Source: Rhodospirillales bacterium (GTDB taxonomy: Bacteria; Pseudomonadota; Alphaproteobacteria; Reyranellales; Reyranellaceae). From it: DNA of 47,997 nt. Location: NCBI GenBank assembly GCA_009377525.1, contig WHTW01000048.1, forward strand, positions 1 to 47,997, given 5' to 3'. Made by a program: the position numbers and the translations under genes. A model generated the notes under the pieces. That model did not search any database and had not been told where the DNA came from. It saw only the letters and a program-made list of their open reading frames with translations. Of this stretch, positions 8,477 through 17,310 are shown piece after piece. Positions within the stretch are counted from its first letter, which is position 1. Each line of letters begins with the position of its first letter.

Positions 8477-8489
8477 AGGGATAATCCCT
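8477..8489. promoter_or_regulatory. Palindrome at the Lrp start codon, candidate operator
   Basis: AGGGAT-A-ATCCCT is a 13-base palindrome ending one base before the lrp ATG (8490). Just upstream the sequence is AT-rich (8450-8476), including a TTGACA at 8465-8470. Lrp/AsnC regulators commonly bind short AT-flanked palindromes in the phhA-lrp gap and repress themselves; assignment as the operator is inferred. Confidence 0.45.
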
Positions 8490-8981
8490 ATGACCAAGCT
8501 GGATGACATCGACAGACGCATCGTCGCCATCCTGCAAGCCGAAGGCCGCTTGCCGATCGTCGACCTCGCCGATCGCGTCGGCCTGTCGCCCACGCCCTGC
8601 CAGCGCCGGGTGAAGCGCCTGGAAGAGGAGGGCGTGATCACGCGCTACGCTGCGCTGGTCTCGCCACCAGCGCTGGGGCTTGGCCTGCAGGCGCTGGTCC
8701 AGGTGACGCTCGACGATCATTCGGAGAAGGTCGTCGAAGCCTTCGAAGCCGAGATCCGCGCGCGCCCCGAAGTCGTGGCCTGCTATGCCGTGACCGGCGA
8801 CATGGATTTCCTGCTGCATGTGCTGGCGCCCGATCTCGCGAGCTTCAGCGATTTTGCGCTGAAGGCGCTCCTGCGCATGCCGGGCGTCCGCGGCACGCGC
8901 TCGTCCTTCATCATGCAGGCGGTGAAAAGCGACCTCGCCTGGGCGCCGACGCCTCAGGCGCCCGCCAAAGCGCGCAAGTAG
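8490..8981 (+). CDS. Lrp/AsnC-family transcriptional regulator
   Basis: A 163-residue Lrp/AsnC regulator. DDIDRRIVAILQAEGRLPI followed by the helix-turn-helix VDLADRVGLSPTPCQRRVKRLEEEGVI (about 22-50) is the DNA-binding half. The C-terminal half has the RAM ligand-sensing fold (ACYAVTGDMDFLLHVLAPDL). It most likely senses phenylalanine or another amino acid and controls the divergent phhA gene. Its last 28 bases overlap the convergent dehydratase gene. Confidence 0.9.
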   Translation: MTKLDDIDRRIVAILQAEGRLPIVDLADRVGLSPTPCQRRVKRLEEEGVITRYAALVSPPALGLGLQALVQVTLDDHSEKVVEAFEAEIRARPEVVACYAVTGDMDFLLHVLAPDLASFSDFALKALLRMPGVRGTRSSFIMQAVKSDLAWAPTPQAPAKARK

Positions 8982-9910
8982 AGCGGCCGGTCGATGTTGC
9001 CGCCGCTCAGCACCAACGCCACCCGCCTGCCGGCCATGCGTTCACGTTCCTGCATCAAGGCGGCCAACGCCGCTGCGCCCGCACCCTCGGTGAGCTGATG
9101 CGTGTCCTCGTAGTAGGCGCGCATGGCAATGGCGATCTCGGCGTCGCTCACCTGCACGATGCGATCGGCGCCCTTCAGGATGACGCTCAGCGCCTCGGCG
9201 TCGGGACCGCGCACGGCCATGCCGTCGGCCATGGTGTTGGCGCTGTTGGTCGGCACGACCTTGCCGGCGGCAAACGACAGCGCATAGGCCGGCGCCTCGG
9301 TCGACACCACGCCCACCACCTTGGTTGCGGGACTGAGCGCGTCGCGCATGGCGATCACGCCGCAGATGCCCGAGCCCAGGCCGATCGGCACGTAGACGGT
9401 GTCGAGCGGCGGCGCGCTGCGGAACAGTTCCAGCGCATAGGTCGCCACGCCGCGCACCAGGTCGCGATGGAACGACGGGATCATCGAGAGATCTCGTTCG
9501 CCGGCCAGCCGCTGGGCGACATCGCGGGCGGCATCGAAGTCGTGGCCGGCCTCGACCAGCTCCGCCCCGAAGGCGCGCATGGCGGCGTTCTTTTCCACCG
9601 AATTGCCCTGCGGCACGACGATGGTTGCGGCGATGTCCACCTTGGCGGCGCCGACGGCGATGCTCTGGCCGTGATTGCCGCGCGTGGCGCTGATCACGCC
9701 CTTGAGCCCGGGCTGCGTGCGCTTCAGCCGATCCATGTAGACCAGGCCGCCGCGCACCTTGAAGGCACCGGTCGGCGTGTGGTTCTCGTGCTTCACCCAG
9801 ACTTCGCAGCCTGTGCGTCGGGCGAGCAACGGCCATGCATATTGCGCGGTCGGCGGCATGGCGGCGTAGACGACGCTGGCTGCGTCCTCGACTTCCTGCA
9901 GAGACAACAT
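8954..9910 (-). CDS. PLP-dependent threonine/serine dehydratase-like enzyme
   Basis: A 318-residue fold-type II PLP enzyme of the threonine/serine dehydratase group without a C-terminal ACT regulatory domain. The PLP lysine is Lys51 in HTPTGAFKVRGG, the phosphate loop is GLGSGICG (near 175), and SGGN near residue 306 is the usual C-terminal serine/cofactor contact. The branch resembles EutB-type hydroxyectoine-utilisation dehydratases, but no ectoine genes are near, so I do not use that name. It is divergent from the M20 amidohydrolase (47-bp gap), which could supply a free amino acid for it. Confidence 0.85.
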   Translation of the reverse strand: MLSLQEVEDAASVVYAAMPPTAQYAWPLLARRTGCEVWVKHENHTPTGAFKVRGGLVYMDRLKRTQPGLKGVISATRGNHGQSIAVGAAKVDIAATIVVPQGNSVEKNAAMRAFGAELVEAGHDFDAARDVAQRLAGERDLSMIPSFHRDLVRGVATYALELFRSAPPLDTVYVPIGLGSGICGVIAMRDALSPATKVVGVVSTEAPAYALSFAAGKVVPTNSANTMADGMAVRGPDAEALSVILKGADRIVQVSDAEIAIAMRAYYEDTHQLTEGAGAAALAALMQERERMAGRRVALVLSGGNIDRPLYLRALAGA

Positions 9911-9957
9911 GGTGCCACTTTGCGCTAAGATGCCCGACCTTCCAACCGGAGTACCCG

Positions 9958-11136
9958 ATGCCTGTTCTGCCGCGTTCGCTCGAGATCCAGGGCGAGATCG
10001 CCGCCATCCGCCGCGACATCCACGCCAATCCCGAGCTGGCCTACGAGGAAACGCGGACGTCGGACATCGTCGCCGCCAAGCTCACCGGATGGGGCCTCGA
10101 AGTGACGCGCGGGCTGGGCAAGACCGGCGTTGTCGGAACCCTGCGCAAAGGCAACTCGGTGAGATCCATCGGGCTTCGCGCCGACATGGATGCGCTGCCG
10201 ATGGACGAGGTCAACGACTTCCAGCACCGCTCGCAGAATGCCGGCCGCATGCATGCCTGCGGCCATGACGGCCACACGGCCATGCTCCTGGGCGCCGCCA
10301 AGATGTTGAGCGAGAAGCGCGACTTCGAAGGCGCTGTGCACTTCATCTTCCAGCCGGCCGAGGAAGGCGGCGGCGGCGCACGCGAGATGATCAAGGACGG
10401 GCTGTTCGAGAAGTTCCCGTGCGACGCGGTGTTTGCCATCCACAACAAGCCGGGCGTGCCGCTCGGCCACATCGTCACCAAGCCCGGCCCACTGCTGGCT
10501 GCGGCCGACCGCTGGGACATCCGCATCACCGGCAAGGGCGGCCATGCCGCCCACCCGCATCTCGCGGTCGATCCCATGGTGGCGGGCGCCAACATCGTGC
10601 TGGCACTGCAGACCATCGTCAGCCGCAACATCGACCCGCTCGATGCCACCGTGGTCACGGTCGGCTTTTTCAAGGCGGGCTCGGCCTACAACGTCATCCC
10701 GGCCGACGTGCATATCGGCGGCACCACCCGCACCACGACACCGGCCAACCGCGAGCTGGTGAAGCGCCGCATCGAGGAGATCTGCCGCGGCGCCGAGCAG
10801 ATGCATGGTGTGAAGATCGAGATCGAGCACCGCCCGGGCTATCCGCCCACGGTCAACAACGAGGAGCGCGTGCGCTTCGCCCTCGACGTGGCGGCGGGCG
10901 TCTGCGGCGATCATGCGGTGAGCGACAAGGTCCGTCCCAGCATGGGCGCGGAGGATTTCTCCTACATGCTGGAGAAGGTGCCGGGCGCCATGGTGATGCT
11001 GGGCAATGGCGGCGGGCCTGAGGCGGTCAGCCTGCATAACCCGCGCTACGACTTCAACGACATGGCGATCCCGTTCGGCATCAGCTTCTTCGTGCGCACC
11101 GTCGAGCGCTTCCTCGACAAGCGGCCGGCGGCCTAA
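9958..11136 (+). CDS. M20-family amidohydrolase (hippurate hydrolase / aminoacylase type)
   Basis: A 392-residue M20D metallo-amidohydrolase that removes acyl groups from N-acyl amino acids. The dinuclear metal site is visible: [13 protein letters not shown] (His99, Cys101, His103, His106), the catalytic Glu135-Glu136 in [10 protein letters not shown], and GAEDFSYML near the C-terminus with a metal-ligand region. The start at ATG 9958 has GGAG seven bases upstream; an upstream in-frame start at 9835 is rejected because it lies inside the divergent gene. The adjacent dehydratase suggests use of acylated amino acids; substrate unknown. Confidence 0.9.
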   Translation: MPVLPRSLEIQGEIAAIRRDIHANPELAYEETRTSDIVAAKLTGWGLEVTRGLGKTGVVGTLRKGNSVRSIGLRADMDALPMDEVNDFQHRSQNAGRMHACGHDGHTAMLLGAAKMLSEKRDFEGAVHFIFQPAEEGGGGAREMIKDGLFEKFPCDAVFAIHNKPGVPLGHIVTKPGPLLAAADRWDIRITGKGGHAAHPHLAVDPMVAGANIVLALQTIVSRNIDPLDATVVTVGFFKAGSAYNVIPADVHIGGTTRTTTPANRELVKRRIEEICRGAEQMHGVKIEIEHRPGYPPTVNNEERVRFALDVAAGVCGDHAVSDKVRPSMGAEDFSYMLEKVPGAMVMLGNGGGPEAVSLHNPRYDFNDMAIPFGISFFVRTVERFLDKRPAA

Positions 11137-11169
11137 CGCGCCGGTTGCCGACCCTGACCAGGCCGTCGA

Positions 11170-12934
11170 ATGGAATTCTTCCGCGTCTACGGTCGGGTCT
11201 CATCGGGCTGCTGTGCGCCGAATGCGGGCTCGCGATCGTGCTGGCGCTGGCCAACGTCGCGGTGGCGGCGCTGCAGTTCTACGAGCCGGTGCTGTTCGGC
11301 AAGGTCGTCGACCTTCTAAGCACGGCCCGCGACAAGCCGGTCGACGTCTTGTGGAGCGAAGCCCGCGAGCTGCTGATCCTGTGGGCCGCGGTGGGCCTGG
11401 GCGGCATTCTCGCCAACATCATCGTCTCCCTGCAGGCCGACCGCATGGCCCATCGCCGGCGGCTCGGCGCCATGGCGACCTTCTTCGAGCACGTGCTGGT
11501 GCTGCCCCTTCGCCTTCCATCACGGCCAGCATTCGGGGCGGCTGCTGAAAGTCATGCTGACAGGCGTCGATCACCTGTTCGGCATCTGGCTGTCGTTCTT
11601 CCGCGAGAACCTCGCGACCTTCGTCGCGCTCTTCATCATGCTGCCGCTCAGCCTGTTCATGAACTGGCGGCTCGGCCTGCTGCTGATCGTGCTGATCCTG
11701 TTCTTCGCCGTCGCCAACGCCTGGGTGGTGAGCCGGACCGACCGCCTGCAGCAGCAGGTCGAGGACCGTCACAGCGAGCTCGCCAGCCGGGCGGGCGATG
11801 CGCTGGGCAACATTCACCTGATCCAGAGCTTCGTGCGGCTGGTGCAGGAAACCGGCGAGATGCATCGCATCATCCGCGAGACCCTGGCGGCGCAGTATCC
11901 GGTGCTGAACTGGTGGGCGCTGCTCTCGGTGCTGACCCGCGCCGCCTCGACCGTCACCGTCATCCTGATCTTCGTGCTCGGCACCTGGCTCTACACCAAG
12001 GGCGAGGCCAGCGTCGGCGAGATCGTGAGCTTCATGGGTTTCGCCACCCTGCTGATCAACCGCATGGACCAGACTTCGGGCGTCCTCAGCCGCATCTTCT
12101 TCCAGATGCCGGCGCCGGCCGATTTCTTCCGCGTGCTCGATTCGCAGTCGACCGTGCCCGACAACCCGCACGGCAGGGACATCGGCCGCGCCAGGGGTGG
12201 CGTCGAGTTCGACGACATCAACTTCTCCTACGACGGCAAGCGATCTCTCGCTGGAAGTACCGGCGGGCACCACGATGGCCTTCGTCGGCCCCACGGGTGC
12301 GGGCAAGAGCACGGCGCTCTCGCTGCTGCATCGCATGTGGGACGCCCAGACGGGCGTCATCCGCATCGACGGCATGGGACCATCGCGACATCAAGCTGGA
12401 GTCGCTGCGCCGCAACATCGGCGTGGTGTTCCAGGACAGCACCATGTTCTACCGCTCGATCGCCGACAACCTGCGCATCGGCAAGCCCGACGCCACCCAG
12501 GCCGAGCTCGAGGAGGCGGCGAGGCTCGCCGAGGCGCACGACTTCATCATGCGCCAGCCCAACGGCTACGACACCATGGTGGGCGAACGCGGCACCACGC
12601 TGTCGGGCGGCGAGCGCCAGCGGTTGGCGATCGCCCGCGCGCTGCTCAAGAACCCGCCGATCCTGATCCTCGACGAGGCGACCAGCGCGCTCGATTCGGT
12701 GACCGAGGCGTGCATCCAGAAGGCGCCCAAGACGCTGATGGCGGGCCGCACCACCTTCATCATCGCCCATCGCCCATCGCCCATCGCCTGTCGACCATCC
12801 GCGACACCGACCGTGTCGTGGTGTTCGAGCATGGCCGCGTGGTGGAGCAGGGCAACTACCAGCAGCTCGTTGCCCAGGGCGGCGCCTTCGCCCGCCTCGT
12901 CGCCACCCAGCAGGCTGGCATGGAATCTGCCTGA
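11170..12934 (+). pseudogene. Decayed NdvA-like beta-glucan ABC exporter (fused permease/ATPase)
   Basis: The pieces together spell a full ~590-residue ABC exporter of the NdvA (cyclic beta-1,2-glucan) type: [10 protein letters not shown] start, six-helix membrane domain with [13 protein letters not shown], Walker [26 protein letters not shown] signature, [12 protein letters not shown]alker B, and [24 protein letters not shown]. They lie in different frames. I see breaks near 11200, 11513 (one extra base in LPLxAFHHG), 12237 (bases lost between YDGK and DLSLEV), 12376 (around IDG...RDIKLESL) and 12765-12785 (a 7-base unit present three times instead of once). Five independent lesions in 1.8 kb cannot give a functional protein. 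Flanking genes are intact, so decay is more likely than poor sequence. Confidence 0.88.
12765..12785 (+). repeat. Triplicated 7-base unit GCCCATC breaking the ABC ATPase frame
   Basis: GCCCATC occurs three times head to tail. One copy restores the expected [10 protein letters not shown] reading, so two extra copies (14 bases) were added by slippage within the H-loop region of the ATPase. This is a clear example of a small tandem expansion inactivating a gene. Confidence 0.9.
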
Positions 12935-13005
12935 TATCCCCTTGGCGGATGTGCTTTGTCCGCCTAAGAGTCGCGGAACGGGGAACTCACGAGGGGCAAA
13001 CGGAC

Positions 13006-14019
13006 ATGAGCAAATTCGCCAAATGGCTGGGCGGCGCGGCTGCCGTCGCGCTGGCGCTGGGCAGCCTGCCCGCCAATGCGCAGACGCCGATCAAGTTCAC
13101 CTTGGACTGGGTGTTCCAGGGCCCGACCTCGCCCTTCCTGGTGGCGCTGGAGAAGGGCTACTACAAGGCCGAGGGCCTCGACGTCACGATGGATCCGGGC
13201 CAGGGCTCGGCTGGCGCCGTGCAGCGCGTCGCCACCGGCGCCTACCAGATCGGCTTCGCCGACGTGAACGCGACCATCGAGTACAACGCCAAGAACCCGG
13301 GCAAGGAAGTGCTCTGCGTCTTCATGGCCTACGACTTCGCGCCGTTCGGCGTCTATGCCCTGAAGAAGAGCGGCATCAAGGGGCCCAAGGACCTCAATGC
13401 CAAGAAGCTCGGCGCGCCGGTGTTCGATGCGAGCTTCCGGCTGTTCCCGGCCTTCGCCAAGATCAACGGCATCTCCAAGTGGGAGCACGTGAACCTCACC
13501 CCGCAGCTCAGGGAGCAGAGCCTGGTGCAGGGCACGGTGGACTTCATCTCCGGCCACTATTTCTCGTCGATGCTCGATCTCAAGGCGCGCGGCGTGAAGT
13601 TCGACGACATCGTCGCCATGCGCTACGTCGACTTCGGCATGGACGTCTACGGCAACGGCATCGTGATCTCGCCGGAGATCGCCGGCAACGAGAAGGCGGT
13701 GAAGGGCTTCATCGCCGCCACGATCAAGGGCTGGAAGGACGTGATCGCCGACAACAAGGTCGGCATCGCCGCCGCAAAGAAGCGCGATCCGTTGATCGAC
13801 GAGGCGCTGGAGACCGAGCGCCTGCAGATCTCCCTGCAGACCAATATCCTGACGCCTTACGTGAAGGCCAACGGCATGGGCGACGTCGACCCGGCGCGCT
13901 TCGCGAAGTCGGTCAAGCTGGTGTCCGAGGCCTTCGGCCTGCCCGCCGCACCCCCGGTCGACAAGGTCTTCACCAACAAGTACCTGCCGCCCAAGGCGGA
14001 TCGCATGGTTGCGAAGTGA
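13006..14019 (+). CDS. ABC transporter substrate-binding protein (NMT1/THI5-like)
   Basis: A 337-residue exported binding protein of the NMT1/THI5-like family. A signal peptide ([19 protein letters not shown]...PANAQ, ~24 residues) is followed by [20 protein letters not shown] and [12 protein letters not shown], the typical N-terminal lobe for pyrimidine, sulfonate or aromatic ligands. ATG 13006 has GAGGGG upstream; extra codons back to 12949 are not convincing. It is the first gene of a binding protein-ATPase-permease set, separated from the ATPase by a palindromic repeat that could let the binding protein be made in excess. The ligand is not determined by sequence. Confidence 0.88.
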   Translation: MSKFAKWLGGAAAVALALGSLPANAQTPIKFTLDWVFQGPTSPFLVALEKGYYKAEGLDVTMDPGQGSAGAVQRVATGAYQIGFADVNATIEYNAKNPGKEVLCVFMAYDFAPFGVYALKKSGIKGPKDLNAKKLGAPVFDASFRLFPAFAKINGISKWEHVNLTPQLREQSLVQGTVDFISGHYFSSMLDLKARGVKFDDIVAMRYVDFGMDVYGNGIVISPEIAGNEKAVKGFIAATIKGWKDVIADNKVGIAAAKKRDPLIDEALETERLQISLQTNILTPYVKANGMGDVDPARFAKSVKLVSEAFGLPAAPPVDKVFTNKYLPPKADRMVAK

Positions 14020-14029
14020 TGCTTCAAAG

Positions 14030-14155
14030 CTCCGTCATCCCGACCGGAGCCGAGCGTAGCGAGGTGTAGTGGAGGGACCTCTTCTGCTGTTGCATCGACA
14101 AAACAGGTCCCTCGACTACGCCGCCCTTCGGGCGGTTTTGCTCGGGATGACGAGC
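14030..14155. repeat. Palindromic repeat, family B ('PERSEGP'-related)
   Basis: CTCCGTCATCCCGA...GGAGGGACCT (from about 14030) is complementary to AGGTCCCTCGACTACGCC...TCGGGATGACGAG (to about 14154), with an internal CCGCCCTTCGGGCGG hairpin (14121-14135). It fills the whole gap between the binding-protein and ATPase genes of one operon. Such structures often protect the upstream mRNA end; that role is inferred. Confidence 0.8.
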
Positions 14156-14160
14156 TGTTA

Positions 14161-14943
14161 ATGGCCTTCGTCGATCTCAAAGGCGTCAGTCTCACCTACA
14201 GGATGGGCAAGGAAACCACGCTCGCCCTTGCCGATGCGACGTTCAGCATCGACAGGGGCGAGTTCATTGCCGTGGTCGGCCCCTCGGGCTGCGGCAAGTC
14301 GACCATCATGAAGCTGGTGACCGGACTCTTGCCGGCGACGTCGGGCGAGGTGCGGGTGGCAGGCGAGACGGTGAAGGGGCCGGTCAAGGGCGTCGGCATG
14401 GCCTTCCAGAACCCGACGCTGATGCCCTGGCGCACCACCATGGACAACATCCTCTTGCCCATGGAGGTGGTCGAGCCGCACAAGCGAAACTTCCGCCGCA
14501 ATCGCGCCGAGTACGAGGAGCGCGCGATGAAGCTCCTGAAGACGGTCGGTCTCGCCGACTTCGCGCGCCGCTTTCCCTGGCAGCTCTCGGGCGGCATGCA
14601 GCAGCGCTCCAACCTCTGCCGCGCCCTGATCCACGAGCCCGAGCTTCTGATGCTCGACGAGCCGTTCGGCGCGCTGGATGCCTTCACCCGCGAGGAGCTG
14701 TGGGGCGTCATGCAGGCGCTGTGGCTGGAGAAGCGCTTCACCGGCGTGCTGGTGACCCACGACCTGCGTGAGGCGGTCTACCTCGCCGACACAGTCTACG
14801 TCATGAGCCGTCGGCCTGGCCGCATTGTGCTCACGCGCAAGATCGACGTCCCGCGCCCGCGCTCGCTCGCCACGACCTTCGAGCCGCATTTCGTCGGCAT
14901 CGTCCACGAACTGCGTGATCGCATCTCGCAGGAGCACGCATGA
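14161..14943 (+). CDS. ABC transporter ATP-binding protein (nitrate/sulfonate/taurine type)
   Basis: A 260-residue importer ATPase. Walker A GPSGCGKST (about 40-48), the Q-loop in AFQNPTLMPWRT, the signature LSGGMQQRSNLCRAL, Walker B LLMLDEPFGALD and the H-loop THDLREAVYLAD are all intact. The sequence groups with SsuB/TauB/NrtD-type ATPases, matching an NMT1-type binding protein upstream and the permease whose ATG overlaps its stop (ATGA). Confidence 0.93.
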   Translation: MAFVDLKGVSLTYRMGKETTLALADATFSIDRGEFIAVVGPSGCGKSTIMKLVTGLLPATSGEVRVAGETVKGPVKGVGMAFQNPTLMPWRTTMDNILLPMEVVEPHKRNFRRNRAEYEERAMKLLKTVGLADFARRFPWQLSGGMQQRSNLCRALIHEPELLMLDEPFGALDAFTREELWGVMQALWLEKRFTGVLVTHDLREAVYLADTVYVMSRRPGRIVLTRKIDVPRPRSLATTFEPHFVGIVHELRDRISQEHA

Positions 14944-15716
14944 CCGACTTCAGGCGCGAGGCGCTCAGGATCGCCATGCCGTGGCTGGCGACGGCCATCC
15001 TGCTGGTCATCTGGGAGGTGGCCTGCATCGCCTTCGACATCCCCGAAATCATCCTGCCCAGGCCGACCAAGATCTTCACGGTGTTCGTCGCCCGCTTCGA
15101 CATCCTGATGGCCTATTGCTGGGACACGCTGTGGACCACCGTGATCGGCTTCCTGCTGGCGATCGCGGGCGGCCTGCTGCTGGGGCTGGCGATCGGTGCC
15201 TCGCCGTTCGTCTATTCGGGCCTCTATCCGCTGCTGATCGCCTTCAATGCCATCCCCAAGGTGGCGCTGGTGCCGATCCTGATGATCTGGGTGGGCGTGG
15301 GCTCGCTGCCGGCCGTCATCACCGCCTTCGTCATCAGCTTCTTCCCCATCGTGGTGAACGTCGCCACCGGGCTCGCCACCATCGAGCCCGAGATGCGCGA
15401 CGTGCTTAGAAGCCTCGGCGCCACCCAGACCGAGATCCTGACCAAGGTCGGCATCCCGCGCGCCATGCCCTATCTGTTCGCCAGCCTGAAGGTCGCGATC
15501 ACCCTGGCCTTCATCGGCTCGGTGATCTCCGAGACGGTCGGCGGCAACAACGGCATCGGTTTCCTGATGCTGTCGGCCAGCGCCCGCAACGACGCGCCGA
15601 CGACCTTCGCCGGCCTGTTCGCCATCGCCATCATGGGCGTGCTGATGTACGCGATCTGCGCCCTGGTCGAGAAGCGTATGACCCGCTGGGCGTTTCGCGG
15701 CGAGCTCGTGAGCTGA
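14940..15716 (+). CDS. ABC transporter permease (SsuC/TauC-like)
   Basis: A 258-residue inner-membrane permease with about six helices and the EAA-type coupling loop (IEPEMRDVLRSLGATQTEILTKVGIPRAMPYLFASLKVAI) that contacts the ATPase. It completes the importer begun at 13006, with translational coupling to the ATPase through a 4-base overlap. Family members carry sulfonates, nitrate, riboflavin or pyrimidine precursors; no ligand can be chosen here. Confidence 0.93.
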   Translation: MTDFRREALRIAMPWLATAILLVIWEVACIAFDIPEIILPRPTKIFTVFVARFDILMAYCWDTLWTTVIGFLLAIAGGLLLGLAIGASPFVYSGLYPLLIAFNAIPKVALVPILMIWVGVGSLPAVITAFVISFFPIVVNVATGLATIEPEMRDVLRSLGATQTEILTKVGIPRAMPYLFASLKVAITLAFIGSVISETVGGNNGIGFLMLSASARNDAPTTFAGLFAIAIMGVLMYAICALVEKRMTRWAFRGELVS

Positions 15717-15757
15717 CGTTCCCAACGTCCGCCGGCCGGACGGTGCATATTGCGAAA

Positions 15758-16132
15758 TTACGATTGGGCCGGCGACGTTGTTGCGGCCTGAACGGCCGAG
15801 CATGTCGCGACAAGCTGCGCCGCCAGGTCCATCTTGTCGATCAGCGGTTGTTGGCGGTGACGCTCCGGTACGATCTTGGGATCGCAAGCCGTCACGAAGA
15901 CGAAGGGGATGCGCTGCGCGCTGAGGGTGTCGGCGATCGTGAAGCTCAGTTCGGAGCCGAGCATGATGTCCAGGCAAACAAGATCAATGCTCTGGCTGCG
16001 CAGTTCGCTGAGCGCCAACGCCACAGACGATGCTGCGCCGACCACGACGGCGCCCGCGTCGCTCAACATGTCCTCAATCAACTCGGCCAGGAATTCCGAG
16101 TCTTCGACCACGAGGACCCGCAAACCGTTCAT
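15758..16132 (-). CDS. Single-domain response regulator
   Basis: A 124-residue stand-alone receiver domain. LRVLVVEDSEFLAELIEDML gives the acidic pocket near residues 9-10, VCLDIMLG holds the phospho-acceptor aspartate, FVFVTA the conserved threonine and LIDKMDL the lysine. No output domain and no histidine kinase gene lie nearby, so it is an orphan, probably acting by protein-protein contact or as a phosphate sink. I chose ATG 16132 because homology begins there; an upstream in-frame ATG at 16201 adds 23 low-complexity residues. Confidence 0.87.
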   Translation of the reverse strand: MNGLRVLVVEDSEFLAELIEDMLSDAGAVVVGAASSVALALSELRSQSIDLVCLDIMLGSELSFTIADTLSAQRIPFVFVTACDPKIVPERHRQQPLIDKMDLAAQLVATCSAVQAATTSPAQS

Positions 16133-16393
16133 TCCCAATTCGGGTTGCCTCCCCCCGCGTCCGGAGAATCGAGCACCGATCACTCCAGCGCGACGAGCCA
16201 CCTTGCACGCCCCACCGAAGTAGTTTTATCGAATTCATATCGAGTTGTTCCAGTGCGGGTTGTGACCATTCAGGAACCGCGGCGCTTCGGTCTCGCCTTG
16301 CGTACATCGTGCGCGCATCGTGTCGGCCGTGTGGGTGTTGGGGGCGGTGCAGCCGGGGGCTTGCTGCGGGTGCACTGCCTGAAAGGGGAAAAC

Positions 16394-16915
16394 ATGCGAC
16401 GACAGGTGCGGCTCGCGGCCGCCTCTATGGCGTTTTGCGGCTTGGCAGCGTGCGTCACCGAGGATACCGCCTACAACTTTGCCTACTCTCCACCACCCTG
16501 GGCCTGCGCGCCGGCGAAGGCCGGCCGCAACCCGCCGTCGCAGGCCGATCCCTGCCCAAGCGATCCGCTGGAGAGCCCGCCTCTCGCCATCCTGCGGGGC
16601 GAGCCGGTCCAGCTCGACCCGCGCCAGCAGGAAACCGTCATCGTCGGCGTAACCAAGTGGCTCAAGGACAAACCCTCCGCAAGCTTCGGCCGGATGCAGG
16701 GGCTTCGCGATCCCCGGGGCGCGGTCGTGGTGTGCGGCTGGGTCGATGGCTGTAACGATGCCGGCGCCTATCGCGGCATGTCGCCCTACATTGGGGTGCT
16801 GACGGGTCCGAAAGATGCCGCCGAGTTCGTCGTTGTGGGAATAGGGGGGACTGCTCGCGAGCGCGCCGAGGTTCTCTCCCTATGCCAGGAGATCGGCGCA
16901 GCCCCGTCGCCGTAG
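16394..16915 (+). CDS. Small putative lipoprotein of unknown function
   Basis: A 173-residue protein with a short basic start (MRRQVR), a hydrophobic core and a lipobox LAAC with Cys20, so it should be a lipid-anchored periplasmic protein. The mature part begins with a proline-rich, cysteine-containing stretch (SPPPWACAPAKAG; PCPSDPLESPP), then VTKWLKDKPSASFGRMQGLRDPRGAVVVCGWVDG, and contains four more cysteines that could pair. I do not recognise the family. GAAAGGGG upstream of ATG 16394 fits a ribosome binding site. Gene stands alone between an orphan response regulator and a hairpin. Confidence 0.78.
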   Translation: MRRQVRLAAASMAFCGLAACVTEDTAYNFAYSPPPWACAPAKAGRNPPSQADPCPSDPLESPPLAILRGEPVQLDPRQQETVIVGVTKWLKDKPSASFGRMQGLRDPRGAVVVCGWVDGCNDAGAYRGMSPYIGVLTGPKDAAEFVVVGIGGTARERAEVLSLCQEIGAAPSP

Positions 16916-17098
16916 GTCTTTGCCAAGAGCGGGGACCCTGTGATCTGGGTCCCCGCAAGAGAGCGAGAAGAATGCCTCTGGCAGGCCGACGCCCTGGGCG
17001 GTGCGCTCGTGCTGACGCATGTCGCTCGTGACGTCGACTGTCGTCGCACCGAGAGTGAACGCACCGGCGCCGATGGCGATGATGAAGAACAGCGGCAT
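16880..17098 (-). CDS. Possible small membrane/exported protein, unknown
   Basis: A 72-residue open frame starts MPLFFIIAIGAGAFTLGATTVDV, a convincing N-terminal hydrophobic segment, and is preceded by AAAGGCGG five bases before ATG 17098. The second half is polar, has no family I recognise, and runs through the hairpin at 16929-16956 and 36 bases into the end of the convergent lipoprotein gene. The N-terminal half and ribosome binding site argue for a real gene; the tail argues against. Undecided. Confidence 0.4.
   Translation of the reverse strand: MPLFFIIAIGAGAFTLGATTVDVTSDMRQHERTAQGVGLPEAFFSLSCGDPDHRVPALGKDLRRRGCADLLA
16929..16956 (+). terminator. Stem-loop after the lipoprotein gene
   Basis: GCGGGGACCC (16929-16938) pairs perfectly with GGGTCCCCGC (16947-16956) across an 8-base loop, 13 bases past the stop. 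No U-run follows, so it is either a weak intrinsic terminator or an mRNA-end stabiliser. Confidence 0.6.
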
Positions 17099-17266
17099 GG
17101 CATCCGCCTTTAGTTGTGCCGGTACTCAAAACGCCGGTTGGCGTGGGGCAGTGCCCGGCGGCGTGTGTGGCAAGACGAGGGTGCCATGCCACGGCCACGC
17201 AACCGCGGCGGCCGACGGGCGTTTGGGGCGGCCCTGCTCAGGAGCGAGTTCGTGGCCTGATTCAAG

Positions 17267-17303
17267 CTCCTCTCCCCCTAGCGGGCCCTAGCGGGGGAGA
17301 GGA
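17267..17303. repeat. CTCTCCCC/GGGGAGAG hairpin repeat, family C
   Basis: CTCCTCTCCCCCTAG... pairs with ...CTAGCGGGGGAGAGGA in an imperfect inverted repeat just beyond the stop of the LLM oxidoreductase gene (minus strand). A cleaner member of the same family lies at 30767-30798, also at a gene end, so it is probably a terminator-like element. Confidence 0.7.
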
Positions 17304-17310
17304 ACATGAT

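Noticed and set aside
11145..14069. 974-codon open frame suggesting a giant fusion protein
   Set aside because: It is one frame of the broken NdvA-like gene continuing out of frame through the NMT1-type binding-protein gene. Only parts match a protein.
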